This document shows positions 1 to 8,223 of a stretch of DNA of 64,000 nucleotides, one piece after another. The position numbers were made by a program, and so were the translations under genes. Where the stretch lies: the NCBI RefSeq assembly GCF_000019225.1, contig NC_010995.1:186001-250000 (forward strand), given 5' to 3'. The notes beneath the pieces were generated by a model, which did no database searches, was not told the DNA's origin, and saw nothing but the letters and a program-made list of their open reading frames with translations. Positions within the stretch are counted from its first letter, which is position 1. Each line of letters starts with the position of its first letter. This stretch comes from Cellvibrio japonicus Ueda107 (GTDB taxonomy: Bacteria > Pseudomonadota > Gammaproteobacteria > Pseudomonadales > Cellvibrionaceae).

Positions 1-108
1 GCTCGCATTTGGCGGGAGTTACATATACCTTAGCGTCGGCAATTTTTTTGCAAATGACGAACAGCTAACAACTAGAAAAATAAAAAATAGTACTATTTTT
101 TTCATTAA
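1..108 (-). pseudogene. Start of a small exported protein, frame broken or leaving the window
   Basis: An ATG at about 106-108 follows a good ribosome site (TGGAGA). It opens a typical signal peptide (MKKIVLFFIFLVVSCSSFA). After this a run of seven A residues shifts the frame to a stop near position 19. With one more A the frame would run on as ADAKVYVTPAKCE off the left edge, which looks more protein-like. The gene is therefore either frameshifted at a homopolymer or miscalled there. The mature protein is not in the window, so no function can be given. Confidence 0.4.
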
Positions 109-537
109 CATTCTCCACTGACAATCAATTGCTCTGGTGTATGCAGCGCAGGCATAGCTGGAAGCGTTATTCCTTGTCACAGACCACCCAAAACTGCCTG
201 CCAAACCTATTGCACCAGCTCCACCATAGGCGACAGCGCCTTGGAAATGCTCATGCCCAAAACCTGCCAGATGAGCGGCTTCATGAACAAGCAAAGCAGA
301 GAAATATGTTCTATTGCTTGTTAATGAGGGGTTATAAAAATTGTATCAGGGTGAGCGACTTTACTTACCCATGCTCCCACCGTATCACCTTCTGCTAAGC
401 GCTTAGCAATATAAGCTGGATCTCCGGCAGTGATTGTCGCTGCTGATAATGCTGCACTAATATTCGCCAAATTTCTATCCAACGCAGAGCGCACAGCATA
501 AGCTGAGGGTGAGACTGAAATTGTCAAGATTTGTGCG
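109..537 (-). pseudogene. Frameshifted small metzincin-like metalloprotease fragment
   Basis: Two overlapping minus-strand frames together look like one small exported protein. The first (about 321-527) begins after a stop, has only a TTG start, and ends HPDTIFITPH-stop. The neighbouring frame continues as SLTSNRTYFSALLVHEAAH, and the join falls at a CCCC run near 325-335. The second frame holds HEAAHLAGFGH, an exact match to HExxHxxGxxH, the zinc-binding signature of metzincin proteases. The segment SPSAYA near the start resembles a signal-peptide end, but an upstream methionine is missing. I read it as a decayed or mis-sequenced zinc-protease-like gene. The motif is clear; the intact reading frame is inference. 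Confidence 0.45.
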
Positions 538-571
538 TATTAAACGGTGCTAATAAAAAGAACTGCGCTAA

Positions 572-597
572 CAAAAAGGCCAGCATTGCTGCTGGCC
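572..597 (-). terminator. Rho-independent terminator of the S9 peptidase gene
   Basis: A perfect 8-bp stem (GGCCAGCA/TGCTGGCC, loop of four) lies 9 bases past the S9 peptidase stop codon. It is followed on the minus strand by TTTTTG. Confidence 0.85.
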
Positions 598-605
598 CTG
601 GAAGT

Positions 606-2567
606 CTATAACGGTAAATATTGGTTCAGGAATTTATCCATGGCTTCGAAGGTTTGTTGGCGATGAGGGAGGTAGTCCAGATGGTGGGTACCGTCTTCCA
701 ATTCAATGTATTCGTAGGTTTTCTTGGTTTTTGCCAGGGCCTTGGCCATTAACCGGCTTTGTGCGACAGGGACAGAGGCATCCTTATCGCCATGGATGAG
801 CAGGATTGGAATTTTAACCTTGTCGACCATACGTGCAGGTGAGGTTTCCTTGAGTTGGCTTCGGTCATTACCAAACTGTTCCCGGTAGCTGTTGGCCGCC
901 ATATAGTAGCGGAAGGTATCGCGCATTTTGACCAGGTCTGACATGCCTGCAAAACTGATGGCACATTGGAACAGGTCCGGTGTTTTGGTGGCGCCCATCA
1001 GTGCTGCATAGCCGCCATAGCTGGCGCCGACAATACACACTTTTTTGGGGTCGGCAATTTTTTCCCTGACCAGGTAATGCACGGCGTCTTCAAGATCATC
1101 CTGCATTTCCAGGCCGTAACCGCCTATGGCTTGCATCATAAAGTCGTGGCCGCGGCCGGACGAACCGCGGAAGTTGGGTTGGAACACCGCGTAACCGCGA
1201 TCCACCATAAAAGCCGAGAAGCGATCGAAACCGGAGCCATCTTCACTCATAGGGCCACCGTGGGGAAGGATAATGGTGGCAACCGGTTTGTTGGCAAAGG
1301 TTTTGGGCAAAGACAAATAACCCTCAAGTGCCAGGCCATCGCGCGCCTTGTAGGTGCGGAATTCTTTTTTAACCAGTACGTCTTCTGTTAATTCCGGCAA
1401 CAAATCGGCAACGTGTACCAGCTCTTTGGTATCGCGATTGCCATAGAGAATAGCGCCCGGGTTGAGGTTGCCACTGGAGTACAACACGTATTTGCGTGCA
1501 TCTTCACTCAGGCTGATGATGTAGTTGTTGCTGTCGGGCAAGGCTTTATCCAGGCCTGCCTGGAAGGCTTTGAATTCCTGGTTCCAGAAAATACTTTTGC
1601 TTTGGCCATCGTTGTAGTAAATGCCGACCACCTGCTTGTGTGCCGGTGAATAAATCAGGCTGCCACTGACATCGTATTCCGGATGGCTGAGTACCAATTC
1701 TTTGGGATAGCCGGGTTTGGATAAATCGGCTTTGAACAGCGCCTGGCGACCTTCGTGGTTGGCGAACAAAAATAATTCATTGGGATCGTTGCCAAAGCCG
1801 ACAGGTGAAATATCCGGCTCATCGAAGTTGATATAGGACCAGGCTTCCGTCCATTTATTGGTGTTGGGATCGAGTACACGGATGCTGATGCGACGATCGC
1901 GGTCGTTGTAGCCCACACCTGCACGCACATTGCCCTGGCGGTCCGCCAACCAGGAGCGCACACTACTGTGGTATTTTTTAACGCGTGATAACTTGCCGGT
2001 ATAGACGTTGGCTTTATAGACGGTCTGGTGGCCGGGCAGGTCGCGATCCACACTCAGCAAAATATGTTCGGGATCATCCGGCAACATGCTGATGATATTG
2101 TCCTGAAATTGGCTGACCCAACCCTGGTAGACCGCATCTTCATTGGGCTTGACCAGCGTGATAATTTTTGATGGTTTTTTCGCATCGACGGCCAGCAAGC
2201 GCGTTTCGGTGAATTGCAGGGAGGTATTCATACCGCGCCTGCTGGCAAAGCGCAGGCTCATTAACAAGCGATCATTATTGGCCCAGCGCACCCAATTGAA
2301 TTTGAATTCCTTATTGTCCGTTTTGGTGGGGAAAAAAACGTTTCCTGTGGCCAATTCGTAAACCATCACTGCCGTAATACCATCGATGTTTTTCAGGGCC
2401 AGCAAGTGGGTTCCGTCGGGAGACAGTTCAAGCCTGTCGAGGACTTCATCGCGATAAAAGCTGGAGAGGGGTTGCGGGGTATGCTTAGCTGGTTTGGCGG
2501 CATGGGTTACCGCGGTCAATGCCATTAGCAGCACCAGACTGCTGAATATGAGACGAAACAAACGCAT
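606..2567 (-). CDS. S9 family (prolyl oligopeptidase-like) serine peptidase, exported
   Basis: A 653-residue protein with an N-terminal signal peptide ending near THAAKPA. The middle (about 40-400) is the expected beta-propeller. The C-terminal third is an alpha/beta-hydrolase with HGGP, the nucleophile motif GASYGGYA (Ser about 516), Asp about 596 in HGDKDASVP and His about 628 in DGTHH. This is the S9 family, which cleaves short peptides, often after proline or from acylated N-termini; the signal peptide points to the periplasm. It is monocistronic, with its own terminator downstream. The exact substrate (dipeptidyl versus acylaminoacyl peptidase) cannot be told from the sequence. Confidence 0.9.
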   Translation of the reverse strand: MRLFRLIFSSLVLLMALTAVTHAAKPAKHTPQPLSSFYRDEVLDRLELSPDGTHLLALKNIDGITAVMVYELATGNVFFPTKTDNKEFKFNWVRWANNDRLLMSLRFASRRGMNTSLQFTETRLLAVDAKKPSKIITLVKPNEDAVYQGWVSQFQDNIISMLPDDPEHILLSVDRDLPGHQTVYKANVYTGKLSRVKKYHSSVRSWLADRQGNVRAGVGYNDRDRRISIRVLDPNTNKWTEAWSYINFDEPDISPVGFGNDPNELFLFANHEGRQALFKADLSKPGYPKELVLSHPEYDVSGSLIYSPAHKQVVGIYYNDGQSKSIFWNQEFKAFQAGLDKALPDSNNYIISLSEDARKYVLYSSGNLNPGAILYGNRDTKELVHVADLLPELTEDVLVKKEFRTYKARDGLALEGYLSLPKTFANKPVATIILPHGGPMSEDGSGFDRFSAFMVDRGYAVFQPNFRGSSGRGHDFMMQAIGGYGLEMQDDLEDAVHYLVREKIADPKKVCIVGASYGGYAALMGATKTPDLFQCAISFAGMSDLVKMRDTFRYYMAANSYREQFGNDRSQLKETSPARMVDKVKIPILLIHGDKDASVPVAQSRLMAKALAKTKKTYEYIELEDGTHHLDYLPHRQQTFEAMDKFLNQYLPL

Positions 2568-2740
2568 AATCGTTTTCCTTTAGTAGTCCTTGATATGCAG
2601 CTTTAGGGTCCTGTATAGCGGGCTGCGGGGTAAACTCCCTGGCTGATCCATACACACTTCTGACACGAAACTGCAGGCCGGCAGTATCACTGAGGTCTAT
2701 TAGCGCGTCAATTCACTCTGTTGAAAACGCCTTGGCCAAA

Positions 2741-2759
2741 TTAAGGTTGATTTAACCTT
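2741..2759 (+). promoter_or_regulatory. Candidate operator (AAGGTT/AACCTT inverted repeat) before the PepSY/two-component operon
   Basis: TTAAGGTTGATTTAACCTT is an interrupted inverted repeat about 47 bases before the first PepSY start. Its place suggests a binding site for the OmpR-type regulator encoded two genes downstream, hence autoregulation. This is inference only. Confidence 0.35.
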
Positions 2760-2805
2760 GTTGCCCTAACCTGAGCTTGTTACGACAAACTGACTCAGGA
2801 GACCT

Positions 2806-3141
2806 ATGATGAACACTACACTGAAAATTTCCCGAACGCTGGTTGCTGGCTTGTCTTTGGCAAGTGTCCTGGCTATCGCATCCACGGCAGTTCAGGCCGA
2901 TGATATAGGCCCGGACAAGGCGTTGGCCCTGCGCGACCAGGGGGCTATCCTCGCGTTTGATAAACTGAATAACCTGGCCCTCGCCCAGCATCCCGGTGGC
3001 CGTATTGGCGATACGGAATTGGAAGAAGCCTGGGGCCGCTATGTGTATCAGGTGGAAGTGCTGGATGCCCAGGGCCAGGAGTGGGATCTTGAATTGAATG
3101 CGGCTACTGGCGAGCTGCTGCGCAATGAGCGCGATGATTAA
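2806..3141 (+). CDS. PepSY-domain periplasmic protein
   Basis: A 111-residue protein with a signal peptide (cleavage after TAVQA) and one PepSY-type domain in the mature part (about 60-107): YVYQVEVLDAQGQEWDLELN, then ATGELL. Start ATG (with a second ATG next to it) follows CAGGAGACCT, a strong ribosome site. It is the first gene of a tight cluster: second PepSY protein 20 bases on, then response regulator and kinase. PepSY proteins beside OmpR/QseC-type pairs are common and are thought to modulate the sensor or to be its regulated output. The acidic C-terminus (ERDD) is shared with the next gene. Confidence 0.85.
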   Translation: MMNTTLKISRTLVAGLSLASVLAIASTAVQADDIGPDKALALRDQGAILAFDKLNNLALAQHPGGRIGDTELEEAWGRYVYQVEVLDAQGQEWDLELNAATGELLRNERDD

Positions 3142-3161
3142 CGTTTTATGGGAAATAATCG

Positions 3162-3479
3162 ATGAGCCTGATTCCCCGTTTCACTGCTGTCGGTTTGATG
3201 CTGGTGTGCCTTGCCCTGAATTCCGGGGCAGGCGCGGATGACCTCGATCAGGACCTGGCCCGAGCCCTGCGTGAGCAGGGCCATATATTGCCGCTGGAGC
3301 AAATACTGACCAGCCTGTACCAGCGTTATCCGGGGGCCAGCCTGCTGGAGGTCGACCTTGAACGGGAAGATGGTATCTATGTGTACGAAGTGGAATTGCT
3401 GACCCGCGAGGGCCGTGTGCGCGAGCTGGAACTGGACGCATCCAGCGGACAGATCCTGAGCGATGAGGAAGACGATTAA
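3162..3479 (+). CDS. Second PepSY-domain periplasmic protein
   Basis: A 105-residue paralogue of the preceding gene: signal peptide ending near GAGA, then a single PepSY domain with IYVYEVELLTREGRVRELEL and DASSGQIL, and an acidic tail (DEEDD). Its stop codon overlaps the ATG of the response regulator (TAATG), so translation is probably coupled. The likeness in length, domain order and tail suggests tandem duplication. A periplasmic accessory role for the neighbouring sensor kinase is inferred from context. Confidence 0.85.
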   Translation: MSLIPRFTAVGLMLVCLALNSGAGADDLDQDLARALREQGHILPLEQILTSLYQRYPGASLLEVDLEREDGIYVYEVELLTREGRVRELELDASSGQILSDEEDD

Positions 3480-4144
3480 TGCGTTTGCTGTTGGTGGAAG
3501 ACAATGTCGCCCTGGCCGATGAGTTAAATCGCGACCTCAAGCGCCTGGGCTATGCACTGGATTGGCTGGCCGATGGTCGCGACGCCCTGCACCAGGGCTT
3601 GATAGAGCCCTATGACCTGGTGTTACTCGATCTGGGGTTGCCCGGCACCTCCGGTCTGGATGTCTTGCGCCATTGGCGCGCGCAGGGCTTGCATACACCG
3701 GTATTGATCCTCACTGCACGCGATAAATGGAGTGAGCGTATCGATGGACTCAAGGCTGGTGCAGACGATTACCTCACCAAGCCTTTCCACCCCGAGGAAT
3801 TGCAATTGCGCATACAGGCCTTGCTGCGCCGCGCCCATGGTTTTGCCAACCAGCCCCAACTCCAGGCGGCAGGCCTGGTGCTGGATGAGGCGCGCCAGAT
3901 GGCACAATACCGCGGTGAAACCGTTACCCTGACCGCCGCCGAGTTCAGCCTGCTGCGCTATTTGATGCTGCATCCCGAACGTATCCTGTCCAAGTCCCAA
4001 CTGTACGATCACCTTTACAACGGCGAAGCCGAGCGCGACTCCAATGTGATTGAGGTGCATATCAATCACCTGCGCCGCAAATTGGGTAAGGACATTATTG
4101 AAACCCGTCGCGGCCAGGGCTATCGCCTCGGGGGTGAGGCTTGA
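3479..4144 (+). CDS. OmpR/PhoP-family response regulator
   Basis: 221 residues. The receiver domain (1-115) has the acidic pair E7-D8, phospho-acceptor Asp51 in LVLLDLGLPG and the conserved Lys in LTKPF. The C-terminal winged helix (about 125-219) has LTAAEFSLLRYLM and VIEVHINHLRRKLG, as in QseB/PmrA/PhoP-type regulators. It overlaps the upstream PepSY gene by one base and the downstream kinase start by four. It would bind DNA when phosphorylated by the kinase, likely at the inverted repeat before the operon. The signal is not known. Confidence 0.93.
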   Translation: MRLLLVEDNVALADELNRDLKRLGYALDWLADGRDALHQGLIEPYDLVLLDLGLPGTSGLDVLRHWRAQGLHTPVLILTARDKWSERIDGLKAGADDYLTKPFHPEELQLRIQALLRRAHGFANQPQLQAAGLVLDEARQMAQYRGETVTLTAAEFSLLRYLMLHPERILSKSQLYDHLYNGEAERDSNVIEVHINHLRRKLGKDIIETRRGQGYRLGGEA

Positions 4145-5481
4145 GTTCTATCCGCCGTCGGCTCAGCCTGGGGTTGGTTACCAGCCTGGTGATTGCAGGC
4201 GTGCTCCTGGCGCAGATCAGCATTTGGTTGTTTGAGCAGGGCTTGCGTCGCTACCTGGAGAATCACCTGCGCATCGAAACGGAAACCCTGTTGCGTGCCC
4301 TGGTGCGCCAGGAGGGCGAAATCCGCCTGGACCCGCGCCGCCTGGCACCGGCCTACGATCGGCCTTTTTCCGGCCAGTACTATGTGGTGCACCTGGAGCC
4401 AGCAGACCAGGCGCCGGCCCAGCGCTGGCGCTCCCGCTCTTTTTGGGATACCGATACTGCCCTGCCGGATAAGGCCGGCTTGCAGGAAGAACTGGTACCC
4501 GGCCCCCAGGGCCAGCAGTTAATCCTGCTTCGGGCGGATTACCATCGCCTGGGGCGCGATGCCGTTCTGGTGGTAGGCCGCGATTACCGTCCCATGCTGG
4601 AGAGCCTGCGCCGTATCCAGCTATGGGTTTTGGGCGGCGGTGCCCTGGCGCTGTTATTGATCCTGTGGGTGCAGCGCCAATTGGTGACCCGCGCCCTGGC
4701 CCCCCTGGAAACCGCGCGTCTGCAATTGGCCCAGTTACAGCAGGGGCAGCGCTCCAGCCTGGATACCCGGGTGCCGGATGAGTTGCAGCCCCTGGTGGAG
4801 CAAATCAACCGCTTGCTGATCCACACCGAAGATACCCTGCGCCGCTCGCGCGACGCCCTGGGCAACCTGGGCCATGCGCTCAAGACCCCTCTGGCTGTGC
4901 TGTTCAGCCTGAGTAATCGCCAGGAGCTGGATGCACATCCGGCCCTGCGCGATAGCCTGCGCCAGCAACTGGATGCAATCCAGCAGCGCCTGGCGCGTGA
5001 ATTGGGGCGCGCCCGGTTGGCCGGTGAGGCCCTGCCCGGTGCCTATTTTGATTGCGCGCGCGAGCTGGCGGATCTCTGCGATACCCTGCGCCAGATACAC
5101 GGACGCGACCTGAAGCTCCACTGGGATGCTCCCCCTGGCCTGCAGCTCCCCTGGGACAGGGAAGACCTGTTGGAGCTGTTTGGCAACCTGCTGGATAACG
5201 CCTGCAAATGGGCCGGCGCCGAAGTGAGCCTGAGCGTCCAGCAACAAGGCCACACCTACCTGATAGCGGTCGATGACGATGGCCCCGGTATTGAGCCAGA
5301 GCAGTGGGCGGCGGTCCTGAAGCGGGGCTCACGCGGTGATGAGCAGGTAGAGGGGCATGGCCTGGGGTTAGCGATAGTGCGCGATATCCTCAGCCATATT
5401 GGCGGTGAACTGTCACTGCAAGACAGCCCCCTTGGCGGCCTGCGGGTTGTAATCTCCCTACCTGTCCCCAGATTGGCCTGA
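4141..5481 (+). CDS. Membrane sensor histidine kinase partner of the PepSY-linked regulator
   Basis: 446 residues starting at TTG, preceded by GGGGTGAGG and overlapping the regulator stop by four bases. Order: TM1 (about 10-32), a periplasmic sensor loop of about 125 residues, TM2 (about 160-178), HAMP-like linker, dimerisation helix with His245 in LGHALKTPLAVL, then an ATP-binding domain with NLLDNACKW, DDDGPGIEPE and GHGLGLAIV. The H-box (GHALKTPL) is that of the PhoQ-type kinases. The ligand may be a metal ion, acid or cationic peptide as in relatives, but the sequence does not decide. Confidence 0.92.
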   Translation: MSSIRRRLSLGLVTSLVIAGVLLAQISIWLFEQGLRRYLENHLRIETETLLRALVRQEGEIRLDPRRLAPAYDRPFSGQYYVVHLEPADQAPAQRWRSRSFWDTDTALPDKAGLQEELVPGPQGQQLILLRADYHRLGRDAVLVVGRDYRPMLESLRRIQLWVLGGGALALLLILWVQRQLVTRALAPLETARLQLAQLQQGQRSSLDTRVPDELQPLVEQINRLLIHTEDTLRRSRDALGNLGHALKTPLAVLFSLSNRQELDAHPALRDSLRQQLDAIQQRLARELGRARLAGEALPGAYFDCARELADLCDTLRQIHGRDLKLHWDAPPGLQLPWDREDLLELFGNLLDNACKWAGAEVSLSVQQQGHTYLIAVDDDGPGIEPEQWAAVLKRGSRGDEQVEGHGLGLAIVRDILSHIGGELSLQDSPLGGLRVVISLPVPRLA

Positions 5482-5518
5482 ATTCCTTTCTCGCCTCTCA
5501 CTCAGACAGGTTGCCCTT

Positions 5519-7327
5519 ATGCGCGGCATGCACAGCTCCGGTTTATCTGCACATCCCAACCAGGAGCCGCGCTCCCCCACCCCTGTCCATCTGCGCCAAA
5601 CCCTGGGTTACCTGCTGCCATACCTGTGGGATTTCAAAGGGCGCCTGATACTTGCCATCCTGGCCTTGCTCGCCGCCAAGGGCGCTACCCTGGCCATGCC
5701 CTGGGCGCTGAAACATATCATTGATGGTGTTGATCGCAGCCTGTCGCCCGCCTTGGTATTACCCATCGCGTTTGTGGTGTTTTATGGTTTGCTGCGGTTT
5801 GGCAGTGTGTTTTTTGGCGAGTTGCGCGATGCGCTGTTTAGCCGGATTACCGAACATGCCATGCGCCATATCGGCTTGCGGGTGTTCAAACACCTGCATT
5901 CGCTGGAGCTGGCATTCCACCTTGATCGCGCGACCGGCGGCGTCAGCCGCGATATAGAGCGCGGCACCAACGGCATCAGTTTTTTGATGCGCTTTTTAAT
6001 GTTCAACATAGTGCCCACGCTGTTTGAAATCCTGATGGTGGCGATTATTTTTGCGGCGGCTTTTTCCATCTGGTATGCGGTTATTACCCTGCTGGCCGTA
6101 GTGATTTACGTCATTTTCACTATCCTGACCACCGAGTGGCGCAACCGTTTTGTGCGCGAAGCCAACCAGGCTGATTCATCCACCAGTACGCGCGCCATAG
6201 ATTCGCTGCTCAACTATGAAACGGTAAAGTATTTCAACAACGAACATTACGAAGCGGAGACCTACGATAAATTCCTGGAAAAATGGGAATCCGCCAAATT
6301 AAAAAACCGCATGTCACTGCTGGCACTCAATTCCGGCCAGGCCCTGATTATTGCCATCGCCATGACCGCCATGATGTGGATGGCGGCACAGAGTGTGATC
6401 GACCAGCAGATGACCCTGGGGGACCTGGCGATGATCAACGCCTACATGATCCAGTTATTTATTCCGCTGAACTTCCTCGGTTTTGTCTATCGCGAAATCC
6501 GCCGCGCGCTCACCGACCTGGAAAATATGCTCGCGCTCCTGCGTCGCCAACCGGCAATTGTCGACACACCCGATGCCAAGCCGCGACAAGCCGGCGCCGG
6601 TGAAATCTATTTTGAGCGGGTGGATTTTGGCTATACGCCGGAGCGTCCCATCCTGCGCAATTTCAGTGCGCGTGTGGCACCGGGTAGCAAGCTGGCCATT
6701 GTCGGTGCTTCAGGGGCGGGTAAAAGCACGATCGCGCGTTTGCTCTACCGCTTTTACGATATCCAGGGCGGCAATATTTATATCGACGGACAGGATATTC
6801 GCCAGCTCACCCTTGAAAGCTTGCGCCGTTCCATCGCCGTAGTGCCCCAGGATACGGTGCTGTTTAATGCCAGCATTCGCGACAATATTGCCTACGGTAA
6901 TCCTGCCGCCAGTGAAGAGGAGATTGATCGCGCGATCAAGGCGGCCCATTTGGAAATATTTATTCGCAGCTTGCCGCAGGGTGATCAAACCCTCGTTGGT
7001 GAGCGCGGCTTAAAAGTTTCCGGTGGTGAAAAGCAGCGTATTGCGATTGCACGTGTGCTTCTCAAAAAAGCGCCTATCCTGATTTTTGATGAAGCGACCA
7101 GCGCGCTCGATTCCCACGCCGAAGCCGCCATACTCGATGCACTGCGGGAGCTGGCGGCGGGACACACAACCCTGGTGATTGCACATCGCTTGTCCACGGT
7201 GGTAGATGCCGATCAAATCCTGGTGATGGAACAGGGCCAGGTGGTAGAGCAGGGCAGTCACGCGCAATTACTGGCCAAACAGGGTGCCTACGCCCAATTG
7301 TGGAATCGGCAGCAGGAGGAGCATTGA
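5519..7327 (+). CDS. Atm1/HMT1-type ABC exporter (fused permease-ATPase)
   Basis: 602 residues. The N-terminal half (about 30-330) is a six-helix type IV exporter domain containing ETVKYFNNEHYE, a segment typical of the Atm1/ABCB7/HMT1 group. The C-terminal ATPase has Walker A GASGAGKST, signature VSGGEKQRIAIAR, Walker B ILIFDEATSALD and switch IAHRLST. Bacterial Atm1 proteins export glutathione-linked metals or persulfides from the cytoplasm. It lies 37 bases after the sensor kinase on the same strand, so it could be read from the same transcript, which would fit a metal or envelope-stress signal. That link is inference. Confidence 0.9.
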   Translation: MRGMHSSGLSAHPNQEPRSPTPVHLRQTLGYLLPYLWDFKGRLILAILALLAAKGATLAMPWALKHIIDGVDRSLSPALVLPIAFVVFYGLLRFGSVFFGELRDALFSRITEHAMRHIGLRVFKHLHSLELAFHLDRATGGVSRDIERGTNGISFLMRFLMFNIVPTLFEILMVAIIFAAAFSIWYAVITLLAVVIYVIFTILTTEWRNRFVREANQADSSTSTRAIDSLLNYETVKYFNNEHYEAETYDKFLEKWESAKLKNRMSLLALNSGQALIIAIAMTAMMWMAAQSVIDQQMTLGDLAMINAYMIQLFIPLNFLGFVYREIRRALTDLENMLALLRRQPAIVDTPDAKPRQAGAGEIYFERVDFGYTPERPILRNFSARVAPGSKLAIVGASGAGKSTIARLLYRFYDIQGGNIYIDGQDIRQLTLESLRRSIAVVPQDTVLFNASIRDNIAYGNPAASEEEIDRAIKAAHLEIFIRSLPQGDQTLVGERGLKVSGGEKQRIAIARVLLKKAPILIFDEATSALDSHAEAAILDALRELAAGHTTLVIAHRLSTVVDADQILVMEQGQVVEQGSHAQLLAKQGAYAQLWNRQQEEH

Positions 7328-7337
7328 GGTATCGCTA

Positions 7338-8165
7338 TTATTCGCCGCGATAGCCGGCCTTGCGCGCATCAAAGCGGGATTGATTGAGCAGGTCTATTCC
7401 GCAAGGTAAGTTGCTGATCCAGTCGAGGAACTGATGGATTATCGCCTTACCCACAAACGGGCTGCCGTGTTGTGGCACCATCATGTCCACATCCATTTCC
7501 CTCACCATATTGGCCCACAGGCGACAGGCTTTATTACTCGCCATATAGCGCTGGTGAAAACCGAGCATATGGGGCACATGGGCGTCAAAATTTTCTATCG
7601 GTTTTTCTGCGTGGGTTTCAACCAGTGATGCGCCCATATCACCACTGAATAAAATTTTGCTGACAGGATCGTAAAAATGGAAGTTACCGACGGAATGTAA
7701 AAAATGGGCGGGCAGGGCAATGATTTCCGTATTACCCAGGCGCGTAGCGCCGCCGTGATCCGGCAGTGCAATGATGCGCTCTTCAAACGCCTGGCAATAT
7801 TGCTGAGTCATAAACTGCGATGCCAGGTGCGGCAAAAAACGCGACCAGAGTTTAGAGGTGACCACCTTGCATTGGGTGTGCATCATCCAGCGCGGCAGCG
7901 ATGCAATAATATCCGGGTCCTGGTGTGAAGCAAAAATATAATCCAGCTGCTGGGTTTTGACCCGTTTGCCCAATTCGATATTGAGCGGGGTATAGGTCAG
8001 GTCGCCTCCCGGGTCTATGAGGGCTGCGCGGCCGTTGCTGATAATTAAAAACTGGTTAGCCTGTATTCCTTCACCGACGACCAGGTCAGAAAACTGGATG
8101 CACTGGTGGCCGGGTTGGTTAAATAAAAAATGCGCTTTGTCTTGCTGGAAAAAAGGGTGATTCAT
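7338..8165 (-). CDS. Metallo-beta-lactamase-fold protein with di-iron (ODP-like) domain, no flavodoxin part
   Basis: 275 residues from the ATG with a perfect GGAGG five bases upstream (an upstream in-frame ATG has no such site). The fold motifs are FASHQDPDI (in place of HxHxDH), a His near LHSVGNFHF, SGDMGAS and PQHGSPF. This matches the oxygen-binding di-iron domain of flavodiiron proteins, not hydrolytic beta-lactamases, but the FMN-binding flavodoxin domain is absent. A cytoplasmic redox or oxygen/NO-sensing role is likely from the family; partners are not visible. It converges on the ABC exporter, the two stops being about 10 bases apart. Confidence 0.8.
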   Translation of the reverse strand: MNHPFFQQDKAHFLFNQPGHQCIQFSDLVVGEGIQANQFLIISNGRAALIDPGGDLTYTPLNIELGKRVKTQQLDYIFASHQDPDIIASLPRWMMHTQCKVVTSKLWSRFLPHLASQFMTQQYCQAFEERIIALPDHGGATRLGNTEIIALPAHFLHSVGNFHFYDPVSKILFSGDMGASLVETHAEKPIENFDAHVPHMLGFHQRYMASNKACRLWANMVREMDVDMMVPQHGSPFVGKAIIHQFLDWISNLPCGIDLLNQSRFDARKAGYRGE

Positions 8166-8223
8166 AATAGCCTCCGCCATCCGCACAGCTTAAAGCCTGT
8201 GGGCGGCGGTGACTTGATGCGTA

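Noticed and set aside
81..101. AAAAAATAGTACTATTTTTT palindrome
   Set aside because: First thought a terminator or operator, but it is explained as the coding sequence of a Lys/Ile/Val/Leu/Phe signal peptide following a good start site.
966..1391. Long plus-strand frame opposite the S9 peptidase
   Set aside because: Lies wholly inside the well-supported peptidase gene; composition is that of a shadow frame.
4735..5332. Two long minus-strand frames opposite the sensor kinase
   Set aside because: Both overlap the kinase H-box and ATP-binding domain; no start signals.
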